Positions 1 to 6,083 of a stretch of DNA of 8,261 nt are shown here, piece after piece. A program made the position numbers and the translations under genes. A model generated the notes under the pieces. That model was not told where the DNA came from and made no database searches. It worked only from the letters and a program-made list of their open reading frames with translations. The DNA lies in assembly GCA_003218935.1 (NCBI GenBank), contig QHPA01000354.1, forward strand, positions 1 to 8,261, written 5' to 3'. The stretch is from Verrucomicrobiota bacterium. Its GTDB lineage: Bacteria; Verrucomicrobiota; Verrucomicrobiia; Limisphaerales; AV2. Position 1 is the stretch's first letter. The number at the start of each line of letters is the position of its first letter.

Positions 1-981
1 CGCGTCTGGCTGAAGAAGTGGACTTCCAGGAAGCAGCTCACCGACCTGCTGCTCGGCCTGCTCAACGGGCCGATCAAGATCATCGCGTTTGTGGTCTTCC
101 TCAACATCGGCCTCGAGATGTTCGACTGGCCGGAAGTGATCAAAAAGATTCTGGACAAGGGCCTGAAAGTCATCATCGCCGCGACCATCACTTACGCCGT
201 CCTCAAGCTGATCGACCTGTTGATGGGCTACTGGCGACAACGCTCGGTGGCCGACACCGACCGCTCGTTCGACGAACAGCTTTTCCCCATCATCCGCAAA
301 AGCCTCAACGTGTTCGTCATGGTCGTGGCCGTGCTCGTGACCTCACAGAACCTCGGCTTCGACATCACCGCGGCGATTGCCGGTCTGTCCGTCGGCGGCC
401 TCGCGCTCGGTCTGGCGGCGCAGGACACGGTGGCCAACCTCTTCGGCGCCGTAGCGATCTTCATGGACAAACCGTTCCGCATCGGCGATCGCATCCAACT
501 CGACTCGGTTGACGGCACAGTCGAAACGATCGGTTTGCGCAGCACGCGTGTGCGCAACCTGGACGGACACCTCATCACCGTGCCAAACAAAACGATGGGC
601 AACGCCACCATTACCAACGTTACGCGCCGACCCAACATCAAAACCGTGATGAACATCGGCATCACTTACGACACGCCGGCTGAAAAGGTGAAACGCGCCT
701 TGCAGATTCTGCAGGAGGTTTACAAGGAACACCCGAAAACATTCGATTGCCTCATCGGCTTCAACAAATTCGCCGATTCCGCGTTGAACATTCAGGTCGT
801 CCATTGGTGGAACTCGACAGACAACAAGGAATACCTGGCCGGTTTGCAGGAGATGAACCTGGCGGTGAAGGAACGGTTTGACAAAGAAGGCATCAACTTT
901 GCGTTCCCGTCGCAGACACTGTATTTGAAGCAGGATTCGGACTGGAGAGTGGACGGCACGCGCGAAGACATCCAAACATAG
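1..981 (+). CDS. MscS-family mechanosensitive ion channel, 5'-truncated
   Basis: This is the C-terminal 326 residues of a small-conductance mechanosensitive channel, an inner-membrane protein that opens under membrane tension to release solutes during osmotic downshock. The frame is open from base 1 with no convincing start, so the gene begins upstream; a GTG at 91 lies inside a membrane helix and is not a believable start. Visible are hydrophobic segments near residues 20-40, 50-75 and 100-115, then the pore helix TM3 (about 122-153) with the Gly/Ala pattern AGLSVGGLALGLAAQD followed by TVANLFGAVAIF. The family beta-domain entry FRIGDRIQ is at about 159-166, and the soluble alpha/beta vestibule follows with a motif NLDGHLITVPN. 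The protein ends normally at TAG 979-981. The next gene follows after 25 nt on the same strand. The family call is firm, but which MscS subtype it is cannot be told without the N-terminus. Confidence 0.93.
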   Translation, partial: RVWLKKWTSRKQLTDLLLGLLNGPIKIIAFVVFLNIGLEMFDWPEVIKKILDKGLKVIIAATITYAVLKLIDLLMGYWRQRSVADTDRSFDEQLFPIIRKSLNVFVMVVAVLVTSQNLGFDITAAIAGLSVGGLALGLAAQDTVANLFGAVAIFMDKPFRIGDRIQLDSVDGTVETIGLRSTRVRNLDGHLITVPNKTMGNATITNVTRRPNIKTVMNIGITYDTPAEKVKRALQILQEVYKEHPKTFDCLIGFNKFADSALNIQVVHWWNSTDNKEYLAGLQEMNLAVKERFDKEGINFAFPSQTLYLKQDSDWRVDGTREDIQT

Positions 982-1006
982 AAATTCTGGCGGTGACAAG
1001 CGCAGT

Positions 1007-2104
1007 ATGCCAAAGATTCTGGTCATCGACGACGATGAAACCCTCCGGCGCACTCTGACCGCGACTCTGGAAAAGAACGGGTTTGAGGTGCTTTCGGCGG
1101 CCACCGGCGCAACGGGCGTGCACCTGGCCAGGACTCATTTGCCGGATCTGGTTCTGTGCGATGTGAACATGGCGGGTGTAGGAGGTCATCTTGCCCTTTA
1201 TGCCTTGCGCCGTGATCCGAAGATCGCGTCCATCCCTTTTGTTCTGATGTCGGGTTTCCTGGCCAGCTCCGGCGCCCCGCCCGGAACCGAGCGGGGTGCC
1301 GATGGTTTCCTGGCCAAGCCGTTCGATCCCGAAAAACTCCTCTCCACAATACGTGAGGCCATGAGCCGACCAGGGCCGGTACCTGCCGGCGCGGAGGACC
1401 GGCGCGATGAATCGCCAGAAATTGCTGACGCAAATTCCGCGCCTGGTCTGCTCCAGCCACTGAATCAGGTCCTCAAAATCACCGGGTTGCTCGGCACTCC
1501 ACGCCAGCCAATGTCATCGAAGGACATCAGCGACATGGCAGGCCGGGCCCATCAGGCGGCGGAAAACGTGCGCAAGCGGATTGAGAATTGCCTGCTGTAT
1601 GCAGAGATCGAACGACTGGCCTGCGACCGGCAGCGACTGGCCGGCCTGCTGGAGCACCAAACCGGCATCCGGGCTGTGGTGGAACCGATAGCCAGAGGCA
1701 CGGCGATTTTGTCAGAGCGCTCCGCTGACCTCGCTTTGAAGTTTGAAGATGCGCTCGTGGCCATTCCGGTGGAGCATCTCAAAAAACTCGCTCAAGAACT
1801 GGTGGACAACGCATTCAGGTTCTCGCATCCCGGCAGCGCCGTTCACGTGATGACGGCGCCGGACGCGGAACGGGTCGCCCTGTCGATCAGCGATCATGGT
1901 TGCGGCCTGACGCCGGACCAGATCGTCAAAGCTGTTGCCCCGATAACCCTGGACGAAGCATTGCTCACGCGACAGGGTTCGGGCCTGGGTCTGTGCATCT
2001 CAAAACGACTGACAGAATTGTACAACGGCAGCTTCACCATCCAATCAGAGTCGGGACGCGGCACCACGGTCACAGTGAGATTGCCAAAACCGCGACCCCA
2101 ATGA
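1007..2104 (+). CDS. Receiver domain fused to histidine-kinase-like ATPase, H-box degenerate
   Basis: This is a 365-residue cytoplasmic signalling protein with no membrane segment. Residues 1-120 form a CheY-like receiver: acidic pocket D8-D10, phosphoacceptor D52 (LVLCDVNMAG), S82 and K104 (AKPF). Residues 145-210 are a helical region resembling the HisKA dimerisation domain. Residues 240-360 are a GHKL ATPase with N-box ELVDN (N268), G1 box DHGCG (296-300) and G2 box GSGLGL (324-329), so ATP binding looks intact. Odd point: where related fusions carry H-E-L-x-T-P-L-N, this protein reads P-G-L-L-Q-P-L-N (147-153), so the phosphoacceptor histidine is replaced by proline. It may therefore not autophosphorylate in the ordinary way and could act as a phosphorylation-gated ATPase, scaffold or partner kinase; that is inference. 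The ATG has no clear ribosome-binding site. It lies 25 nt after the channel gene and 46 nt before the next gene, so co-transcription is possible. Its input and output are unknown. Confidence 0.88.
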   Translation: MPKILVIDDDETLRRTLTATLEKNGFEVLSAATGATGVHLARTHLPDLVLCDVNMAGVGGHLALYALRRDPKIASIPFVLMSGFLASSGAPPGTERGADGFLAKPFDPEKLLSTIREAMSRPGPVPAGAEDRRDESPEIADANSAPGLLQPLNQVLKITGLLGTPRQPMSSKDISDMAGRAHQAAENVRKRIENCLLYAEIERLACDRQRLAGLLEHQTGIRAVVEPIARGTAILSERSADLALKFEDALVAIPVEHLKKLAQELVDNAFRFSHPGSAVHVMTAPDAERVALSISDHGCGLTPDQIVKAVAPITLDEALLTRQGSGLGLCISKRLTELYNGSFTIQSESGRGTTVTVRLPKPRPQ

Positions 2105-2150
2105 GAAGGTTTCGTTTTCCAAACCACCAGGATCGGTTACTCTCCCGCGC

Positions 2151-2942
2151 GTGTCTGCGATCGCCAATCCAGCATTGAAAGTTTTTGTCGCACAAATCGG
2201 CGACGAATTGCTGTTGGCGCAGGTGTTGATTCGCCGGGCAGGAGCGACGTTTGAATTGAGGCACGTTGCCGACCGCGACCGCGCGTCGGAAGAACTGCGC
2301 GAGTTGAAGGTGGCGGACTTGCGCGGGCTGGCGCAATTCACCGCGAGCGGCGCGTTTCGTCCGCTTAAGTCTGAACCCAACCTGCAAAACGGCTGGCGTT
2401 CCACGGCCGGTGGCGAAGCCGAACTGGAATCGGCGTTGAACCGGCTTTATCCAGGTGCGATTGCCGATTGGTTCGCGGCGCAGTCGCCCGAACCGCCCGC
2501 AACCAATTACCGCGAGTTCACGAACCGCCAGACCGGCATGTATCGCATCACGACGATGTTGAGCGATGCCGAGACTGCGCAGGTAACGCGCGCCTGTTGC
2601 CACAAAAATTTTTGTTTGAAACGGCGGCTCTGGACGGTGAACGGCTTGGCCTCTGACGCGGCCGAAGAAAAAAGTCTGATTCCTTGTCTTGAACCGTGCG
2701 CGCTTTTGTTGGAACTTGCCCGCAAAGCGATGCGTATTGAGCAGGAAGAGAAGATGGAACTTGAACTCTCGCCAGGTGAAACAGCCACGTTGATGGCCGC
2801 CCTCCAAATCGCCCTGGCCCAACCCGCCAGCATCGCGCGCGAGGCGGACGTCGATCAACCGGCCAACCCGCGGCGCTTGCAACTGCTGCTGGAAAAACTT
2901 GCAGCCCTGCCAATAAGGCTTACAGTCAGGACGGAAGAATAA
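2151..2942 (+). CDS. DR2241-like putative 4Fe-4S protein without a CbiX domain
   Basis: This is a 263-residue, probably cytoplasmic protein with no signal peptide or membrane segment. The central part carries a cysteine set, RACCHKNFCLKRRLW (C149, C150, C155), followed by IPCLEPC (C179, C183). I recognise this pattern, with the preceding YREFTNRQTGMYRI segment (120-133), as the iron-sulfur domain described for Deinococcus DR2241 and relatives. In several of those relatives it is joined to a CbiX-type cobalt/sirohydrochlorin chelatase domain. No chelatase domain is present here; residues 1-110 look like the family's own N-terminal stabilising part (FRPLKSEPNLQNGW, 69-82). The C-terminal 60 residues are helical and charged. 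A link to tetrapyrrole metabolism is possible but unproven. The start is GTG 2151: no ATG lies in frame upstream after the preceding gene, and no ribosome-binding site is clear. A thioredoxin-like gene follows after 24 nt. The cofactor is inferred from the family, not from the sequence alone. Confidence 0.75.
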   Translation: MSAIANPALKVFVAQIGDELLLAQVLIRRAGATFELRHVADRDRASEELRELKVADLRGLAQFTASGAFRPLKSEPNLQNGWRSTAGGEAELESALNRLYPGAIADWFAAQSPEPPATNYREFTNRQTGMYRITTMLSDAETAQVTRACCHKNFCLKRRLWTVNGLASDAAEEKSLIPCLEPCALLLELARKAMRIEQEEKMELELSPGETATLMAALQIALAQPASIAREADVDQPANPRRLQLLLEKLAALPIRLTVRTEE

Positions 2943-2966
2943 AGACCAGATTCATCCCGGCCAAAT

Positions 2967-3503
2967 ATGAAAACACCCTTGCGAACTTTTTGGATGCGGC
3001 GCCTGCTCGCGCTCTGGATGGTTGCCGCTGTTATCTCACTGACTGCTCAGGTCCTCGGCGCGCCGGCGGAAAAAGCGGCGAGAGCCGGCCTGGCAGGCAA
3101 ACCGCTCGCGATCAAGTTTGCCGCCGTGGACGGCCGGCAGGTGGACCTGGGATACTTGCGCGGCAAGGTGGTCCTGATTGATTTCTGGGCGACCTGGTGC
3201 GGGCCATGCGTCCACGAAGTGCCGCACGTGAAAGCCGTTTACGACAAGCTTCATCCGAAGGGATTCGAGATCGTCGGCATCAGCTTCGATCAGAAAAAGA
3301 CCGCGCTTCAGAGTTTTGTGCTGAAAGAGAAAATGACCTGGCCTCAGTATTTCGACGGGAAAGGCTGGGAAAACCAATTCGGTGTCCGGTTCGGCATCGA
3401 ATCCATCCCCACCATGTGGCTGGTGGACAAGAAGGGCGTGCTGCGCCACATCGATGCGCGCGAAGATCTCGAAGCCAAAGTGCAAAAACTCCTGGCGGAG
3501 TAG
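2967..3503 (+). CDS. Secreted TlpA/ResA-type thiol-disulfide oxidoreductase (short paralogue)
   Basis: This is a 178-residue thioredoxin-fold protein probably acting outside the cytoplasm. Residues 1-32 are an N-terminal signal or anchor: basic start, hydrophobic stretch 13-30, and a possible cleavage after VLGA. The thioredoxin domain spans 48-178 with active site WCGPC (77-81), preceded by VVLIDFWAT, and the cis-proline loop ESIPT (P148). The insertion between strand and helix that is typical of TlpA/ResA/peroxiredoxin-like proteins (GFEIVGISFDQ, 99-109) is present. Members reduce or isomerise disulfides, for example in cytochrome c maturation, but no cytochrome gene is seen here, so the substrate is unknown. 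ATG 2967 is taken as the start; ATG 2994 would give a shorter, equally good signal peptide (MRRLLALW). Neither has a clear ribosome-binding site. It is followed after 46 nt by a longer paralogue with the same domain, and the two clearly arose by tandem duplication. Confidence 0.92.
   Translation: MKTPLRTFWMRRLLALWMVAAVISLTAQVLGAPAEKAARAGLAGKPLAIKFAAVDGRQVDLGYLRGKVVLIDFWATWCGPCVHEVPHVKAVYDKLHPKGFEIVGISFDQKKTALQSFVLKEKMTWPQYFDGKGWENQFGVRFGIESIPTMWLVDKKGVLRHIDAREDLEAKVQKLLAE
3117..3500 (+). repeat. Thioredoxin-domain duplication, copy 1
   Basis: This segment encodes residues 51-178 of the short TlpA-like protein. It aligns without gaps to 4255-4638 of the next gene; by hand count about 90 of 128 residues are identical. 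The copies differ at many silent sites, so this is an old diverged gene duplication and not a recent repeat. Confidence 0.85.
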
Positions 3504-3549
3504 CCGCGGCGCCGGAGCGCATTCGTCGGCTTCAGCCGCCCACTCGATC

Positions 3550-4641
3550 ATGAAATCGAACCTGCTGATGCTCCTTCTGGCCGCCGACATCGCCGTCGGG
3601 CCGCCGGTCAAAACACACGCGGCCGAAACGGCCACGCAGGACGCCGAGGCGGCTTGGAAGACCGTGCAAAAGGCCCTGCGCCCGCCGACGCCGCCTGCGG
3701 AATGGCAAACCAATCGTCCTTCGGCCGAAGAAATCGAAAAATTTCAGCTGCGACAAGGCAGGCTGGCCGCCGAAGCCGCGGACCGAGCGAAGGATTTTTA
3801 CACCCGTTTCCCGAACCATCCCAAAGCCGCGGAAGCGCGCAAAAAAGAATATGAAATGGCCGGCATCGCCGCGCGACTCGGCAGCACCGACATCGAGCCC
3901 AGGCTCGCGGCATTGGAAGCCGAACGCGCCAAAGACCCCGGCCTCGACGAAGACGAGCGATTTGAACTCCGCGCGCGATCGTTGCAACGCGCGGCGATGA
4001 AGAAGCAGTCCGAAGGCATCGCCGCTGTCAGCGCCGAAATGGAGAAAGGCGCGCGCGCTCTGCAAAAGGAGTTCCCGAAACGACCCGAGGTTTACGGGCT
4101 GTTGCTTCAGATTGCGTCCAACAGCGAGGGCGACCAGGCCCGCAAAATCGCGCACGAAATCGTGGACAACGCGGCGGCGCCCGACGACGTCAAGAACGCG
4201 GCCAAAGGGTTGTTGAAGAAACTGGACGCGCTGGGCAAGCCGGAGGCTTTGAAATACACGGCGTTGGACGGACGGGAAGTGGACCTGGCGAAACTGAAGG
4301 GCAAAGTGGTGCTGGTTGATTTTTGGGCCACCTGGTGCGGACCGTGCGTGGCCGAGGTGCCCAACGTCAAGGCCGCCTACGAGAAACTCCATCCAATGGG
4401 CTTTGAAATCGTCGGCATCAGCTTCGACCAGGAGAAGGAGGCTTTGGAAAAGTTTGTCGCCCAAAAGGGCATGCCCTGGCCGCAATACTTCGACGGCAAG
4501 GGCTGGGAAAACAAATTCGGTCGCGAATTCGGCATCACCGGCATTCCCGCCATGTGGCTGATCGACAAAAAGGGCGTGCTCCGTGACATGAATGGGCGGG
4601 AAGAGCTGGCGGACAAAGTGGAGAAGCTTTTGAACGAGTAA
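3550..4641 (+). CDS. Secreted TlpA-type thioredoxin with extra N-terminal helical domain (long paralogue)
   Basis: This is a 363-residue exported protein. The frame is open upstream to 3382, but that part overlaps the preceding gene. ATG 3550 is chosen because it lies just after that gene and opens a signal-like segment (MKSNLLMLLLAADIA, possible cleavage near THAA, 22-25). No ribosome-binding site is clear. Residues 30-230 are charged, Ala/Glu/Lys-rich and almost entirely helical in character (for example RLAAEAADRAKDFY and the DERFELRARS region), perhaps a TPR-like or coiled-coil interaction module; no known domain is recognised with confidence. Residues 232-363 are a thioredoxin domain with active site WCGPC (262-266) and cis-proline GIPA (P333), about 70% identical to the short paralogue. 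The protein probably acts as a periplasmic disulfide reductase, with the helical part positioning it or binding partners; this is inference. It ends with tandem stops TAATAA, and a hairpin follows. Confidence 0.9.
   Translation: MKSNLLMLLLAADIAVGPPVKTHAAETATQDAEAAWKTVQKALRPPTPPAEWQTNRPSAEEIEKFQLRQGRLAAEAADRAKDFYTRFPNHPKAAEARKKEYEMAGIAARLGSTDIEPRLAALEAERAKDPGLDEDERFELRARSLQRAAMKKQSEGIAAVSAEMEKGARALQKEFPKRPEVYGLLLQIASNSEGDQARKIAHEIVDNAAAPDDVKNAAKGLLKKLDALGKPEALKYTALDGREVDLAKLKGKVVLVDFWATWCGPCVAEVPNVKAAYEKLHPMGFEIVGISFDQEKEALEKFVAQKGMPWPQYFDGKGWENKFGREFGITGIPAMWLIDKKGVLRDMNGREELADKVEKLLNE
4255..4638 (+). repeat. Thioredoxin-domain duplication, copy 2
   Basis: This is the partner of 3117-3500 and encodes residues 236-363 of the long TlpA-like protein, including its WCGPC site. 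The alignment is gap-free over 128 codons. Strongest conservation is around the active site and in the EIVGISFDQ and YFDGKGWEN stretches; the last 20 residues are the most diverged. Confidence 0.85.
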
Positions 4642-4645
4642 TAAA

Positions 4646-4682
4646 GCGGTGGAACCGGGAGAAGCCTGACTCCATTCCACGC
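4646..4682 (+). terminator. Possible hairpin terminator after the thioredoxin pair
   Basis: Just after the double stop codon, GTGGAA (4649-4654) pairs with TTCCAC (4675-4680). Inside it GGAG (4658-4661) pairs with CTCC (4670-4673) around an 8-nt loop. GC at 4646-4647 can extend the stem to 4681-4682 with one bulge. Only a short T run (TTT, about 4686) follows, so this is a weak intrinsic terminator at best. The rest of the gap up to 4777 shows no gene and no obvious promoter. Confidence 0.35.
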
Positions 4683-4777
4683 AGCTTTACGCGCTTCGCC
4701 GCTCTCATGGCGGCCCCTGAAATTCATACTTCCGGCTTTTCGTCTCGCGTTGTTGCGGCTTAATCTCGCCCGCGACT

Positions 4778-5185
4778 ATGGATTGGCTCACCAACCTGCT
4801 GTGGCACGAAGGGAAGTTTCTCGGCACTGACTGGACTTTTTGGACTATCTTCTGGAACATCGTCGGCTGGTCAGGCAATGCCGTGTTCTCTTCCCGATTT
4901 CTGGTTCAATGGTACGCAACTGAAAAAAAGAAACAGGTCGTCGTGCCGGCTTTATTCTGGTGGTTGAGCCTTGCCGGTTCCCTGCTCTTGCTGTCCTACG
5001 CGGTATTTTATGACCGGCATTATGTCGTCGTCTTCGCGTATGCGTTCACGTGGATTCCGTATATCCGAAACCTGGTCATCCACCGGCGACACAAGCAAGC
5101 GCAACTGGGTTGTCCGGTCTGCGGAAAGGACTGCCCGCCGCAGGCCAATTACTGCGCCCAATGCGGAACGAAACTGAGCGTGTGA
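4778..5185 (+). CDS. LAB_N-domain small membrane protein with C-terminal zinc ribbon
   Basis: This is a 135-residue inner-membrane protein. Residues 20-103 match the lipid-A biosynthesis N-terminal (LAB_N) domain: three hydrophobic segments (about 20-38, 56-77, 81-100) with the characteristic SRFLVQWYATEKKK (39-52), VVPALFWWLSLAGSLLLLSY (55-74) and a terminal WIPYIRNL. In known proteins this domain is found alone or beside lipid-A or polyprenyl glycosyl-transfer enzymes; its exact activity is not established. Residues 112-129 form a short zinc ribbon (C112-x2-C115 and C126-x2-C129, with an additional C119), of the kind seen at the ends of many small bacterial membrane proteins. With the basic linker HRRHK before it, the ribbon is expected on the cytoplasmic side. 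ATG 4778 has no clear ribosome-binding site. The gene stands alone: no glycosyltransferase is next to it, and it converges on a minus-strand gene 41 nt away. The domain call is good, the role unknown. Confidence 0.85.
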   Translation: MDWLTNLLWHEGKFLGTDWTFWTIFWNIVGWSGNAVFSSRFLVQWYATEKKKQVVVPALFWWLSLAGSLLLLSYAVFYDRHYVVVFAYAFTWIPYIRNLVIHRRHKQAQLGCPVCGKDCPPQANYCAQCGTKLSV

Positions 5186-5202
5186 ATGTTGGTCCGGTTG
5201 GC

Positions 5203-5228
5203 AGTCAACTCCCTCCGGCCGGGAGACT
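5203..5228. terminator. Possible bidirectional terminator between convergent genes
   Basis: CTCCC (5209-5213) pairs with GGGAG (5221-5225) around a 7-nt loop. AGT (5203-5205) can extend the stem to ACT (5226-5228) across a 3-nt bulge. It lies between two converging genes and overlaps the stop codon of the minus-strand one. There is no good T tract, so termination activity is a guess from position and shape. Confidence 0.3.
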
Positions 5229-5631
5229 ATTTCCCCGTCCTGCCGGCCGACGGCACGGAAGCGGGCGCTGGCGGTGAAGCCTGGCCGGGGACGGCGGGTT
5301 TGATGCCGTACTTCTCCAGGATGGGATTGAGGTCGGAATGGACCTGAGCGAAGGATTGAAGGTTGGTGACAAGCTTGTTCACGAGCGGCCATTTGACCGT
5401 TTGAAATTCCTGCACCATCCTCCTCGCCTCATTCAATTGCGTCTGCAGCGCGCGGTCCTGATGGAACAGAAAAGCGTTGACGGCTACGCTCAACAGGAGC
5501 ATGGCCAGCAAAGTGGTGTTGAGCAACGACCGCAAACGGCGAAGCTCTTCATGCAACGCCTGCCACGAGGCAGGTTGATCCACGCCGGGCATCGTTCGAG
5601 CCGCTACGCCGGCATTTTCCCGTTCATTCAT
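5227..5631 (-). CDS. Hypothetical single-pass membrane protein with coiled region and Pro/Ala tail
   Basis: This is a 134-residue protein of unknown function. A charged N-terminus (1-37, with the helical LHEELRRLRSLL) precedes one transmembrane helix at about 38-57 (NTTLLAMLLLSVAVNAFLF). An amphipathic, probably coiled-coil stretch follows (58-95), then a short motif LNPILEKYGIKP (101-112) and a Pro/Ala-rich tail ending in basic residues. No signal-peptidase site or catalytic motif is visible. Its start ATG lies 4 nt beyond the stop of the 58-residue membrane protein upstream, so the two are almost certainly one transcription unit. From memory, similar pairs of small membrane proteins occur in Verrucomicrobiota, but I cannot confirm this or name a family. 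The start has no clear ribosome-binding site, so translational coupling is plausible. Confidence 0.75.
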   Translation of the reverse strand: MNERENAGVAARTMPGVDQPASWQALHEELRRLRSLLNTTLLAMLLLSVAVNAFLFHQDRALQTQLNEARRMVQEFQTVKWPLVNKLVTNLQSFAQVHSDLNPILEKYGIKPAVPGQASPPAPASVPSAGRTGK

Positions 5632-5635
5632 AGGC

Positions 5636-5812
5636 TCATCTGCCGCCGGGTTTCGGGCTGGCTGGCGCCGCGGAATTGGTTTTGAAATTCATCGGCTGAA
5701 GATCTCGCAGCTGGCGGGTCGCAAAAAAAACACGCGCCACCAGCAAGGCTGCCGCAAAAGCGGCCACAACCAACACCCCCGCCAACACTGCCGTGAACGC
5801 ATTGTTCTTCAT
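5636..5812 (-). CDS. Hypothetical 58-residue single-pass membrane protein
   Basis: This is a very small protein: a short polar N-terminus (MKNNAF), one long hydrophobic helix rich in Ala/Val/Leu (about 7-30), a basic stop-transfer patch (RQLRDLQ) and a Ser/Ala/Pro-rich tail. ATG 5812 is preferred over an in-frame TTG at 5821, which would add three residues; neither has a clear ribosome-binding site. It ends 4 nt before the start of the larger membrane protein downstream, and both end in Pro/Ala-rich basic tails. It might be a shortened relative of that neighbour, since it stops soon after the helix where the neighbour continues into a coiled region. Function is unknown. The length, hydrophobic pattern and tight spacing argue that it is a real gene. 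Confidence 0.6.
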   Translation of the reverse strand: MKNNAFTAVLAGVLVVAAFAAALLVARVFFATRQLRDLQPMNFKTNSAAPASPKPGGR

Positions 5813-6083
5813 CAACGTCAAGCGGACTCTACCGAGCGGCCCGGCGGCTTGTCCAATTAGTTTTTGCGACTGCCCAGCTCACGAAACTATTTCGCGTCCC
5901 GATGGCTCTGGCGTTCAACTCGAAAAGATGAGCATTGTCCCGACCGGTCCCTTTGATTGCTTGTGGCGCGAGGAGCGCGCGATGCCACTGTGCTTTGCGC
6001 TTGCCGATGTTGTTCCAATTGCGAGATTTGGCTGCACCATCAGCGATTGACGGCGAGGCAGTTTCTAGTCAGGAATAAGGCGC
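5813..6083. other. Divergent intergenic region, no gene supported
   Basis: This 271-nt gap lies between the divergent small-membrane-protein cassette and infA, so promoters for both directions should be here. No strong -35/-10 pair stands out. It contains a small GC hairpin (GCGCG 5966-5970 with CGCGC 5976-5980, 5-nt loop). A + strand open frame running through it has no coding character or ribosome-binding site. No tRNA or recognisable riboswitch is seen. Confidence 0.5.
6071..6080 (+). promoter_or_regulatory. Ribosome-binding site of infA
   Basis: AGGA at 6071-6074 lies 9 nt before the GTG start of infA; a second purine run, AAGG, lies closer at 6077-6080. It supports GTG 6084 as the start, since an in-frame TAG at 6066 leaves no alternative ATG. 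It is the only clear Shine-Dalgarno-like motif before a gene in this window. Confidence 0.6.

Noticed and set aside
343..1104. A 253-codon minus-strand open frame across the channel gene end and the receiver start
   Set aside because: It crosses the boundary of two well-supported + strand genes and has no recognisable protein features.
2070..2882. A 270-codon minus-strand open frame opposite the DR2241-like gene
   Set aside because: The + strand frame carries conserved motifs and cysteines; the antisense product is Arg/Phe-rich with no domain.
3532..4680. A 382-codon minus-strand open frame opposite the long thioredoxin gene
   Set aside because: It is antisense to a gene with a signal segment and WCGPC active site; its composition (Phe/His/Arg-rich, low complexity) is typical of a shadow frame.
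5826..5861. A minus-strand TTGGAC / TAGAGT pair as promoter of the small membrane cassette
   Set aside because: The spacing is about 19 nt and both boxes match the consensus poorly, so it is no better than chance in this sequence.
5913..5921. GTTCAACTC resembling a tRNA T-loop
   Set aside because: The flanking bases do not form a T stem, and no acceptor or anticodon arm can be built around it.
5793..6050. An 85-codon + strand open frame in the divergent intergenic region
   Set aside because: It overlaps the start of the 58-residue membrane protein, has no ribosome-binding site and shows no domain or coding-like composition.
6047..6078. TTGACG as a possible -35 box upstream of infA
   Set aside because: No acceptable -10 hexamer lies 16-18 nt downstream; the nearest AT-rich stretch overlaps the ribosome-binding site.
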